Source: DATKMK01 sp035541895
GTDB taxonomy: Bacteria > Desulfobacterota > Binatia > HRBIN30 > JACQVA1
Assembly: GCA_035541895.1 (NCBI GenBank)
Contig: DATKMK010000097.1
Location: 1 to 19,372 of the forward strand
DNA length: 19,372 bases
Direction: 5' to 3'
Below are positions 1 to 7,276 of this stretch, one piece after another (the first letter of the stretch is position 1; each line of letters starts with the position of its first letter). Both the position numbers and the translations under genes were made by a program. The notes beneath the pieces are model-generated. The model did no database searches. It worked only from the letters and a program-made list of their open reading frames with translations, and was not told the origin of the DNA.

Positions 1-2751
1 CTGTCGACTCGCGACGCGCAGCAACAGCTCGCCCTTAAGACGCCACAGCTCGGGCTCGTAGGCGCGGTCGAGGGTCGCTCGCGCCACCGCCAAGCCCGCG
101 TCCACGGCCGCCAATCCGTCGGCGAGTGCGCCGGCGCGCAGGCGGCCTTCGGCGAGAAACGCATAGGCGTAGGCGGAGAAGAATCGCGTCCCAGTCGCCT
201 GCAGGGCGCTGAGCGCGTGTTCGATGTCCTTCGCCCCCTCGAACGCCCGGCCTTGCCGAACCAACGCCCAACCTCTCAACACACAGGCCAGCGCGTTCCA
301 GAAGGCGAATCCGTGCTCGGCCGACACGGACATCGCCTGCTCGGCCCGAACGCCGCCGGCCGCCGTGTTGCCGCACAGTAGATCGACCAGCGTTGCTTGC
401 ATGAGCACGGCCGAGAGAGTGAAGAAGTGGCCGGACTCGCGCGCGCGCGCGACGGCGGCATCCGCGATCTTCCGCGCGCGTTCCGGATAGCCGAGAGCCC
501 ATAGCGCTACCGCGAAGTGCGTGGCGGCAACAATCGCAGGGTCCGGCCCATAGGCGACGGTTGTCGCGGCTGATTTCCGGGGTCGTCGCCGCAACAGGTG
601 GCGCTGGGCGAGACGGTTCACGTCGGCAAAGCGGCCGTCGTAGAGGGCGGTCCGTATCATCACCGAGTCTGCCAACATCCGGTGCTCGACCGTCCGCAGC
701 CGCCGCGCGAGATCGCTCAGCTCCGCGGCGAGTGTGATCGCTTCTTTCCGTTCGGCACGGATTGCGTGCAAATACCAGCGCGCGTATGTGATCCGGAAGA
801 GTTGCTCGGTGCTGCCGACTGCCGCGCACAGCGCGGCAGCGCGCTCGTAGTTCTCGCGGACGCGCTCCGCACCGAAGCCGAAGAGGTCACTCAGAGCGGC
901 CCCGAGTGCGAGCCGCAGATCGAGCTCGCGACGGTGGCGTTCATCCTCGTCCGGCAACCGCGCCACCAGGGCGAGCGCGGCGTCGAGGTAACCGATCGCC
1001 TCACGACTGGCGAAGCGCTGGCGCGCATGTGCGGCGGCGAGTTCGAGATAACGCAGCGCCCGCGCATCATCGCGACCGCGCTCGAAATGGAGCGCAAGCT
1101 GCGCCGCGATGTCCACCTGCCGTGCACCATACGCCGCTTCGAGCGCCTGGCCGATACGCTGGTGCAGCCGCATGCAGTGCCCGTCGGGAATCGCACCGTA
1201 CACGACCTGGCGGTAGAGATCGTGGGTGAACGCGTAGCGCCGCGCCACGCTGCGGTCCGGCCACTCGATGTGACCGGCGATGCGCAGAAGCCGTTGCGCG
1301 TGGGCGAATGCCTCGCAGCGCATTTCTACGTCCGCCACGTCAACGCCAAGCGCCGCAGCGACGACCAGCGCCGTGAAGTCGTTCCCCGCCACGCTCGCGG
1401 CCTGCAGCAACGCTCGATCGGCGGGGCTCAGGCCATGGAGTTGATGCTCGATCAGAAGCCTCACATCGGCGGGCACCCCCAACTCGAGCTTGTCCGGCGG
1501 CATCCGGAGCGCCCAACCCGGGGCCGTGTCGAGGATGAGCCCACGCGACAGCAAGTGGTCGACGACCCCGACCATGAACAACGGATTCCCGTCGGTGTGC
1601 GAGTAAATCGGACGCGCGAGCGCGGGTGGAAACTTGCTGCCTGGAAAACGCGTGTGCAGATAGCTCTGCACTCCTTCCACCGTCAGGTCAGACAACGCGA
1701 GCTCCGCGCAGCGCCGGCGGACGTGCAGCGTTCGCACGGCGTTCATCAGTGCGTGCTCGCGGACGACGGCATCGGCGGGCCGGTAGGTTCCGATCACCAA
1801 CAGCCGTGCGGCTTCGTCGCGCTCTCCAAGCACGGAGAGCAAGTCGACGGTGGATGGGTCGCACCAATGCAAGTCTTCGAGAACCAGCACGAGCGTCACA
1901 TCGGCTGTCAACGCCTCGATGAGCGCAGCAAACTCGCGCAGCATGCGCTCGGATCGGACGGCTTGCAGCGACTCCTGCAGCGCGGGCCTCTCGTCGTCAC
2001 CGATCAGCCAGGGCATCTGCGCCCACCACGTGGGTGCCAGACGCCGCAGCAATGCCGCCACCCGTTCGGCATCGGGCCGGCGTGCCAGCCGATCCAGCGC
2101 TTCAAGCACCGGCATGTACGCCTCACGCGGTCCGTGCTGCTCGACGCAGACCCCGCGGCCAATCCATATCGGCGCCGCCGAGTGACGCACCGCCGGTGAG
2201 TCGAGGAACGCCTCGATCAACGCCGTCTTGCCGATACCCGCCGAACCCGTGACGAAAACGATCTGCCGCTCGCCAGCCCGTGCCTTCGCCAACAAACCCG
2301 CCAGCCGTTGCAGCTCTCTGGTGCGCCCGACAAAAACCCGGGTCTCTGGTTGCTGATCTCCGGTCTCTAGTTCCCAGTCTCTGGTCTGTGGCTGGCCTTC
2401 CCTGAAACCAGACACCAAAGACTCACGACCAGCGACATTGGTTTCCGCGATGAAGCGCAATCCACGGCGTTGCACGGTTTCGATGAAACGCGACGCCTTG
2501 AAGCTATCGCCAAGCGCGACGCGCAACTCGCCGATGGACTTGCTCAGCACGGACTCTGTCACCGCGACATCGGCCCACACCGCATTGAGCAACTCGTCCT
2601 TGGTGACCAGCACGCCTGGCCGCTCGACCAGGTAGCGCAGCACCGCCCAGGTCTTCGGCCGCAGCGGAACCGGCTCGCGGCCGCGCAGCAGCCGGCCGCT
2701 GCGCAGATCGAGGCGGAAGGGCTCGAAGATGACCGTCCCGACCGCAGACAT
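1..2751 (-). CDS. Winged-helix STAND/AAA-type ATPase transcriptional regulator, C-terminus off the window
   Basis: An uninterrupted minus-strand frame of 917 codons runs from ATG at 2751 to the window edge, so the C-terminus is missing. Residues 1-103 are an OmpR/CadC-type winged helix with the characteristic LRPKTWAVLRYLVE and VQRRGLRFIA segments. Residues about 104-138 are a low-complexity polar linker. Residues 139 onward form a STAND-like NTPase, with the VFVGRTREL entry motif, a Walker A GSAGIGKT at 169-176 and a hydrophobic Walker B ending LEDLHW near 286-296. From about residue 560 the sequence is Ala/Leu/Arg-rich helical and TPR-like. Proteins of this design sense signals through the C-terminal repeats and regulate transcription using ATP; the signal and targets cannot be read here. 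It is divergent from the lipase gene at 2986, so it could control that side. Long ORFs on the opposite strand here are shadows. Confidence 0.9.
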   Translation of the reverse strand, partial: MSAVGTVIFEPFRLDLRSGRLLRGREPVPLRPKTWAVLRYLVERPGVLVTKDELLNAVWADVAVTESVLSKSIGELRVALGDSFKASRFIETVQRRGLRFIAETNVAGRESLVSGFREGQPQTRDWELETGDQQPETRVFVGRTRELQRLAGLLAKARAGERQIVFVTGSAGIGKTALIEAFLDSPAVRHSAAPIWIGRGVCVEQHGPREAYMPVLEALDRLARRPDAERVAALLRRLAPTWWAQMPWLIGDDERPALQESLQAVRSERMLREFAALIEALTADVTLVLVLEDLHWCDPSTVDLLSVLGERDEAARLLVIGTYRPADAVVREHALMNAVRTLHVRRRCAELALSDLTVEGVQSYLHTRFPGSKFPPALARPIYSHTDGNPLFMVGVVDHLLSRGLILDTAPGWALRMPPDKLELGVPADVRLLIEHQLHGLSPADRALLQAASVAGNDFTALVVAAALGVDVADVEMRCEAFAHAQRLLRIAGHIEWPDRSVARRYAFTHDLYRQVVYGAIPDGHCMRLHQRIGQALEAAYGARQVDIAAQLALHFERGRDDARALRYLELAAAHARQRFASREAIGYLDAALALVARLPDEDERHRRELDLRLALGAALSDLFGFGAERVRENYERAAALCAAVGSTEQLFRITYARWYLHAIRAERKEAITLAAELSDLARRLRTVEHRMLADSVMIRTALYDGRFADVNRLAQRHLLRRRPRKSAATTVAYGPDPAIVAATHFAVALWALGYPERARKIADAAVARARESGHFFTLSAVLMQATLVDLLCGNTAAGGVRAEQAMSVSAEHGFAFWNALACVLRGWALVRQGRAFEGAKDIEHALSALQATGTRFFSAYAYAFLAEGRLRAGALADGLAAVDAGLAVARATLDRAYEPELWRLKGELLLRVASRQ
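2341..2430. repeat. GGTCTCTGGT-type short repeats inside the regulator's linker
   Basis: Three near-identical decamers, GGTCTCTGGT (2341-2350), GGTCTCTAGT (2362-2371) and AGTCTCTGGT (2376-2385), are followed by related TGTGGCTGG and CCAGACACC words. On the minus strand they encode the interdomain linker (residues about 108-138) of the regulator in frame, giving an unusually Glu/Thr/Gln/Asp-rich stretch. The composition resembles intergenic repeat DNA rather than the GC-rich coding sequence on either side. Confidence 0.6.
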
Positions 2752-2885
2752 TTCTGTCCGTTGCCGGCCGGCGCTCGAATTCTTGGGAGGACTGCTTATG
2801 CTCAACGGTAAAACCCTAGCACGACCCCATATGTCGTCCTACCGGGACAGGGGGTACTGCCGCCCGCCCGGGAGTTAGCAGTCCG

Positions 2886-2915
2886 TTGCTACTCGATGCA
2901 GCGGCCGGCTAGAGT
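2886..2915 (+). promoter_or_regulatory. Possible sigma70 promoter for the lipase gene
   Basis: TTGCTA at 2886-2891 and TAGAGT at 2910-2915 are separated by 18 bp, in the 234-bp divergent gap between the regulator and the lipase gene. Each hexamer is only a partial match to consensus, so this is a weak prediction. Confidence 0.25.
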
Positions 2916-2985
2916 CCAGAGCCCGGCGCAGATCCGACGAGGGTTGGAAGGTTCCAGCGAATTCGGTAGAGGAGCAGCATCAACC

Positions 2986-4284
2986 ATGCGATCGACTCAG
3001 GGCCATGCGACTCTAATGATTGGGCGAGAGTGGATAGCGCGCATTGGCTTCGGCCTGGCAATCACCGTCCCGCTCTCCGGCTGCGAGTTTCGCACGCTGC
3101 GGAAGAACCTCGAGGTCGCGAGTGAGCTGACGGCGGTCGAAGGTCGGGCCGACATTCGAGGCGGCGGGAGCGCTCCGATCGTGGTGGTCGCTTACGGGGT
3201 GTCGGCTGGGAAAGTCGTCGACATGTTCGTGCTACCGCGTCCGGGCCCGTTCTTCTTCGTGCTGCCGGCAGGGACGTATCGACTGGGCGCGTTCGAAGAT
3301 CGCAACCGCGATCTCGCCTACGAAGCCGCAGAGGAGCCGGCGGTCTTGTTCGCCAACCCGACCGACGTGGTGTTGGAACCGGGAGACCGCCGCAAGGGTC
3401 TCGATGTGATTATCGATCCCAACGCGTCGACGCAGCTTCCGTTTGGCGTGAGTCTGGCTTCCGAACAGCACGAGATCAACCAACTCCCTGCGCCGCAACT
3501 CGGAACGATCGTCGACATCGACGATGCGCGCTTCTCCGAAGAGAACGGCAAACTCGGCATGTGGAACCCGTTGCAGTTCCTCGCTACGGTTGGCGCGGGG
3601 GTGTACTTTCTCGAGGAGTACGATCCCAAGAAGACTCCGGTGCTTTTTGTGCACGGCGCCACCGGCAATCCGAATCAGTTCAAGTACCTTGTCAGCCACA
3701 TCGACAGAAGTCGTTTCCAACCATGGCTGGCGTATTATCCCTCGGCGCCGCACCTCGAACGGATTGGGCAGTCGCTGGTGCGAACACTCAGCGCGTTGCA
3801 AGTGAAGTACAACTTCCAACGGCTGATTCTGGTCGCGCACAGCATGGGCGGCTTGGTCACGCGTGGCGCCATCAATTACGCGTTCCGCAGCGTCGGCTCC
3901 ACGCGCGTGGTGCACATCCCGGCGTTCGTGAGTATTTCGAGTCCGTGGAACGGACACGCAGCGGCGGCGAAGGGGGCTGAGTACTCGCCGATCGTCGCGC
4001 CATCGTGGGAAGACATGGTGCCCGGCAGTCCATTCATTCAGAGCCTGCCCGAAACTCCGCTGCCGCCGGAGTGCGAGTACTCGCTCTTCTTCAGCTACCG
4101 CGGCGGCACGGGGCTCGGCGGTGAGGCCAACGACGGGACCGTGACGGTGGCGAGCGAGCTGTCGATGCCCATCCAGCGGCAAGCCGTCCGGGTGATGGGG
4201 TTCAACGAGGATCACGACAGCATTTTGACCAATCCGGATCTCGCTGCACAACTGAACGCGATTCTGGCGCGAGTTGCGCAATGA
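2986..4284 (+). CDS. Lipobox alpha/beta-hydrolase (triacylglycerol lipase-like) lipoprotein
   Basis: This is a probable membrane-anchored lipase or esterase of 432 residues. I chose ATG 2986 because AGAGGAG lies about 12 nt upstream; an upstream in-frame ATG at 2896 would put a charged extension before the signal peptide, and ATG 3016 is also possible. A hydrophobic segment ends in the lipobox LSGC (Cys33), so lipid attachment is expected. Residues about 50-130 look like a small beta-rich domain, including a DRNRD acidic loop. The hydrolase fold follows: oxyanion segment FVHGATGNP, nucleophile elbow AHSMGG (Ser286), Asp383 in NDGTV and His410 in EDHDS, a complete catalytic triad in the order expected for lipases. 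The stop codon overlaps the next start (ATGA), so it is probably translationally coupled to the DUF4105 gene. The substrate is unknown; a phospholipid or acylated envelope component is an inference from context. Confidence 0.85.
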   Translation: MRSTQGHATLMIGREWIARIGFGLAITVPLSGCEFRTLRKNLEVASELTAVEGRADIRGGGSAPIVVVAYGVSAGKVVDMFVLPRPGPFFFVLPAGTYRLGAFEDRNRDLAYEAAEEPAVLFANPTDVVLEPGDRRKGLDVIIDPNASTQLPFGVSLASEQHEINQLPAPQLGTIVDIDDARFSEENGKLGMWNPLQFLATVGAGVYFLEEYDPKKTPVLFVHGATGNPNQFKYLVSHIDRSRFQPWLAYYPSAPHLERIGQSLVRTLSALQVKYNFQRLILVAHSMGGLVTRGAINYAFRSVGSTRVVHIPAFVSISSPWNGHAAAAKGAEYSPIVAPSWEDMVPGSPFIQSLPETPLPPECEYSLFFSYRGGTGLGGEANDGTVTVASELSMPIQRQAVRVMGFNEDHDSILTNPDLAAQLNAILARVAQ

Positions 4285-5348
4285 GTTCAGCGCTTCAGAC
4301 GCGACGTCATCGTTCGTGGGCACGTCCGGCTCTGATCCTGCTGGCGTCGCTGGCGGCCCTTGTGGTCGCGGGCTTCACGGGGTGGGGCTCGCTGGCGATC
4401 TTCTATCGCGCTCCGCTCGCGGGCACGATGCGCGAGGCTCTTGCGATGGTGATGGCCGTGCTTGGCTTCGCGGCCATCGTCGGGCTGTACGCCCGGCGGG
4501 TGCGCCGCGCGACTATCGCCTTTGTGGCCGTGACGGCGCTGCTGCTCCTGTGGTGGTCGACCATCAAAGCTCGTAACGATCGCGACTGGCAGCCGGAGGT
4601 CGCGCGGCTGGCCTACGCCGACATCAACGGCGACCAGATCACGATCCACAATATCCGCAACTTCGACTATCGCACCGAGACCGATTTCACCCCGCGATAC
4701 TACGACAAGACCTTCGACTTGAAGACGCTCGACACCGCCGACCTCATCGCGTCGTACTGGATGGGCGATGCGATTGCGCACATGATGGTGAGCTTCGGTT
4801 TCGGCGGCAAAGACTACCTCACCGTCTCGATCGAAACCCGTAAGGAGCGTAGCGAGAGCTACTCGACCCTGGCGGGCTTCTTCAGAGAGTACGAGCTGTA
4901 CTACGTCGTTGCCGACGAACGCGACCTGATCCGCGTTCGCACCAACTACCGCAAGGATCCGCCCGAAGATGTGTATCTCTACCGCACCAATGCGCCGCCC
5001 GAAAACGTCCGCCGCTTGTTCTTGAGCTACATCGAGAAGATCAATTCGCTCAAGGATCATCCGGAATTCTACAATACGCTCACGACCAACTGCACCACCA
5101 ATATCTGGATGCACACCAAGGTCAACCAGCAGAGTGTTCCGCTGAACTGGAAGATCTTGGCCAGCGGTTACGTGCCCTTGCTGGCATACGAATACGGGCG
5201 ACTCGATACGCGGTTGCCATTCGAAGAACTGCGGCGGCGTTCACACATCAACCAGGCGGCGCAGGCGGCAGACAGCGCCGAGGACTTCTCGCAACGCATC
5301 CGCGCCAGCGTACCGGCGCCACTACGCCCGGGTGGGACCGAGCACTAA
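4281..5348 (+). CDS. DUF4105 (Lnb N-terminal periplasmic domain-like) membrane protein
   Basis: This is a 355-residue protein whose start overlaps the lipase stop by 4 nt. Three hydrophobic segments (about residues 16-42, 51-71 and 77-94) anchor it in the inner membrane. The remaining soluble part matches the DUF4105 pattern: AHMMVSFGF (His167), the following YLTVSIETRKE strand and TTNCTTNIW (Cys271). DUF4105 is the extracytoplasmic domain found in Enterococcus Lnb, which makes lyso-form lipoproteins by moving an acyl chain to the N-terminal amine. His preceding an Asn-Cys pair resembles circularly permuted papain-like enzymes. By family knowledge this could be a lipoprotein acyl-transfer or amidase-like enzyme; that activity is not demonstrated for Gram-negative homologues that I know of. 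Coupling to a lipid hydrolase lipoprotein fits envelope lipid chemistry. Its end is only 4 nt from the end of the convergent porin gene. Confidence 0.8.
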   Translation: MSSALQTRRHRSWARPALILLASLAALVVAGFTGWGSLAIFYRAPLAGTMREALAMVMAVLGFAAIVGLYARRVRRATIAFVAVTALLLLWWSTIKARNDRDWQPEVARLAYADINGDQITIHNIRNFDYRTETDFTPRYYDKTFDLKTLDTADLIASYWMGDAIAHMMVSFGFGGKDYLTVSIETRKERSESYSTLAGFFREYELYYVVADERDLIRVRTNYRKDPPEDVYLYRTNAPPENVRRLFLSYIEKINSLKDHPEFYNTLTTNCTTNIWMHTKVNQQSVPLNWKILASGYVPLLAYEYGRLDTRLPFEELRRRSHINQAAQAADSAEDFSQRIRASVPAPLRPGGTEH

Positions 5349-5352
5349 GCTT

Positions 5353-6678
5353 TCAAAAGAGGATCTGCAACCGACCGCCGAGGATGGTCGCGGTCTCGAC
5401 GGGTTCCCGTGTGACGGAATTGCCGACCAGGCGTCGCTTTTGCGCGGGGCCGACCACTTGCACATCGGGGGTGAGCAACAACCAGGGCGTGAGGGCGACG
5501 TTGTAGAAGGCTTCGAAGCCCCATTCATCCCGCAGGAGCGACTTCGTGCCAATCAACCGGGTCTGTAGCGTGGGATTCTCAACGCCGGTGTAGAAATACC
5601 CGATGCCGAACCGGTCGAAATCGCGGCTCGGCAGCATGCCCTTGCCGCCGACGCCGATACTGTAGAAGTACTTCATCGGATTGGGGGTGCCTTCGGAGGC
5701 ACCGAAGCGACCAAACAGCCCAACGCCTTTGCCCGCGCTCTTGTCGGTTTCGTAGAGAAACTGATCGAAGTTGTAGTACATGGCCCACGTGCCGTCGTGT
5801 GGTGCAATCGTGTGCGTCAGGCCACCATGGGACGGCTCGAACTCGATGCGTGCATCGAGCGAGGTGTACTGTTTGTTCGAGTAGAGCGCGCCGAGCAGTT
5901 GATGCCCGGTGAGCCCAAGGAAGCCTGTGCGCGCGCGGCCCTCGCCGGTGAAGATCGCCCCGTTGAGATTGTCGAAGCCGTCGGTGCTCGCCTTCCCAGT
6001 GGCCGAGGTCACGGCGAAATTCAGCAGCGCCTCGTTGGGGTCGGCGGTCGGCAGGATGATCGCGCCGGCCGCCAAGGTCGAATAGGGCATCACGAGGAGA
6101 GTCGGATTGAGGTTCAAAGCCAGGTTGAGAAACTGCGTGTCGCCCTTGCCGTGGGCAAACTCGTTCTGATCGCCGAGTGAGGCGGTTTGCAGCTTCCCAA
6201 CGAGCACGCCGAAATAGTGCGAGAGAAACTGGGCAAACAGCAGCTGCGGGAGTGCAACGTTGGTGTCGGTCGGGATCGGGAACAGTTGATTGTCATTCAC
6301 CGGACTGAGGGCTCCGGTCTTGCCGTTGACCGAGTCGGACCAATTGCCCTCGAGTTCAACGCTGAGAAATCCTCCCGGCCACAATCCGAGCTTCTGCGTG
6401 TCGAGATGGCCGTTGAGATCGCCGCGGCCACCATACTCCCAGCTCCCGTTCTTTCCGCCGTCGACGACGCCTTGTTCGACCTGTGTCAGGCTGGCGTCGA
6501 AGGTCAGACCTTTGGCCGCCAGATCATTCCGCGCGCCGCCCCAATCGCCGGTTATCGTGGACCGGGAGAAGAAATCACCCGAGTACGAGGGAGTGGCGCC
6601 CACGTCGGCTGCGCGCGCTTGTGTGCCTAGCGACACCGCAAGTAACACCACGCCCGCAACGATTGCTAACCCCTTCAT
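5353..6678 (-). CDS. OprB-like carbohydrate-selective porin
   Basis: This is a predicted 441-residue outer-membrane beta-barrel. ATG 6678 is preferred because GAGGTG sits 6-7 nt upstream on the minus strand and a clean signal peptide follows (Lys3, a hydrophobic core, cleavage after AQA-like QARA near residue 23). The hallmark of the OprB family, TGDWGGARNDLAAKG, begins at residue 44. The mature part is Gly/aromatic-rich with alternating strands, and the C-terminus ends LQILF with a terminal Phe, the outer-membrane insertion signal. OprB proteins form substrate-selective channels for sugars or other small solutes; many distant members, probably including this one, are of unknown specificity. 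The gene is divergent from the small lipoprotein gene at 6848 and convergent with the DUF4105 gene. Confidence 0.88.
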   Translation of the reverse strand: MKGLAIVAGVVLLAVSLGTQARAADVGATPSYSGDFFSRSTITGDWGGARNDLAAKGLTFDASLTQVEQGVVDGGKNGSWEYGGRGDLNGHLDTQKLGLWPGGFLSVELEGNWSDSVNGKTGALSPVNDNQLFPIPTDTNVALPQLLFAQFLSHYFGVLVGKLQTASLGDQNEFAHGKGDTQFLNLALNLNPTLLVMPYSTLAAGAIILPTADPNEALLNFAVTSATGKASTDGFDNLNGAIFTGEGRARTGFLGLTGHQLLGALYSNKQYTSLDARIEFEPSHGGLTHTIAPHDGTWAMYYNFDQFLYETDKSAGKGVGLFGRFGASEGTPNPMKYFYSIGVGGKGMLPSRDFDRFGIGYFYTGVENPTLQTRLIGTKSLLRDEWGFEAFYNVALTPWLLLTPDVQVVGPAQKRRLVGNSVTREPVETATILGGRLQILF

Positions 6679-6847
6679 CGCAATCACCTCACATCCACAA
6701 GAGTTTTTCGGCCACGTCCCCCGAACCGTCTGGGCCAAGTTGGCGGCTTCCCTACCATCTCTCGGCGGTGCTTGGGAAGAGCATATGGCCGCCTTGACGG
6801 CAGCAGGCACTTTCGCGATGTTCCAGCGGCGGGAGGGACCTTACACT

Positions 6848-7264
6848 ATGATACGTGCACGCTACGCGGTTGCCATCGCGATGCTGATGGCGGCCTCGAT
6901 GATCGGCTGTTCGATCTCCACCAGCTCCGGGAGCATCTCCACGTCGATCAGCAGCCCATTTCAATCGAGTTCAGCGAGCAGTCCGGGCAAAGCAGCGTAC
7001 CAAAACGAAGTGGCCGATTACACGCATGCCTATGTGATCTCGGGTGGGCAGTTCGACACCTTCGTCAAGGGACTCGCCAACGTCGCCGAACGAAACGGGA
7101 TCAGCAATTGGGAGGCGGAGGACGTGACCTACGTCGGCATCGGCCAGGGACTCGCGAAAGCGAAGTTCACGCAAGCCCAGGTGGACGTCTTCGCCAAGAA
7201 CGCATCGGGCGGCGACGAGCGAAAAGCGAAATTGGTCCAGCAGGGTTACGACTCCGCGCAGTAG
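6848..7264 (+). CDS. Small secreted lipoprotein, uncharacterised
   Basis: A 138-residue protein starts at ATG 6848, with GGGAGGG at 6831-6837 as ribosome binding site. A longer frame upstream is antisense to the porin and is rejected. The N-terminus is a short signal peptide ending in lipobox SMIGC (Cys21). After it comes a Ser-rich tether (SSGSISTSISSPF...SSSASS) and then a compact globular region with the pattern AYQNEVADYTHAYV and ISNWEAEDVTYVGIGQGLA. I recall similar 'putative lipoprotein' entries with Ser-rich tethers in proteobacteria, but no assigned function. It lies 12 nt before a large DUF4105-like gene and probably forms an operon with it; it could be a partner or a substrate of that protein, which is inference. 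Confidence 0.8.
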   Translation: MIRARYAVAIAMLMAASMIGCSISTSSGSISTSISSPFQSSSASSPGKAAYQNEVADYTHAYVISGGQFDTFVKGLANVAERNGISNWEAEDVTYVGIGQGLAKAKFTQAQVDVFAKNASGGDERKAKLVQQGYDSAQ

Positions 7265-7276
7265 TCGGCGAGCGAC

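Noticed and set aside
598..2199. Plus-strand ORF of 533 codons antisense to the regulator
   Set aside because: The minus-strand frame gives a winged helix, Walker A and Walker B in order; the plus frame shows no recognisable domain and is a high-GC shadow.
3232..4323. Minus-strand ORF of 363 codons opposite the lipase gene
   Set aside because: Arg/His-rich with no motif; the plus strand has a lipobox and full catalytic triad.
6290..6847. N-terminal extension of the small lipoprotein frame
   Set aside because: It is antisense to the porin; a ribosome binding site and lipoprotein signal peptide place the start at 6848.
6679..6847. A sigma54-type promoter upstream of the porin (TTGGCCC...TTCGG)
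   Set aside because: The spacing and -12 GC element do not fit.
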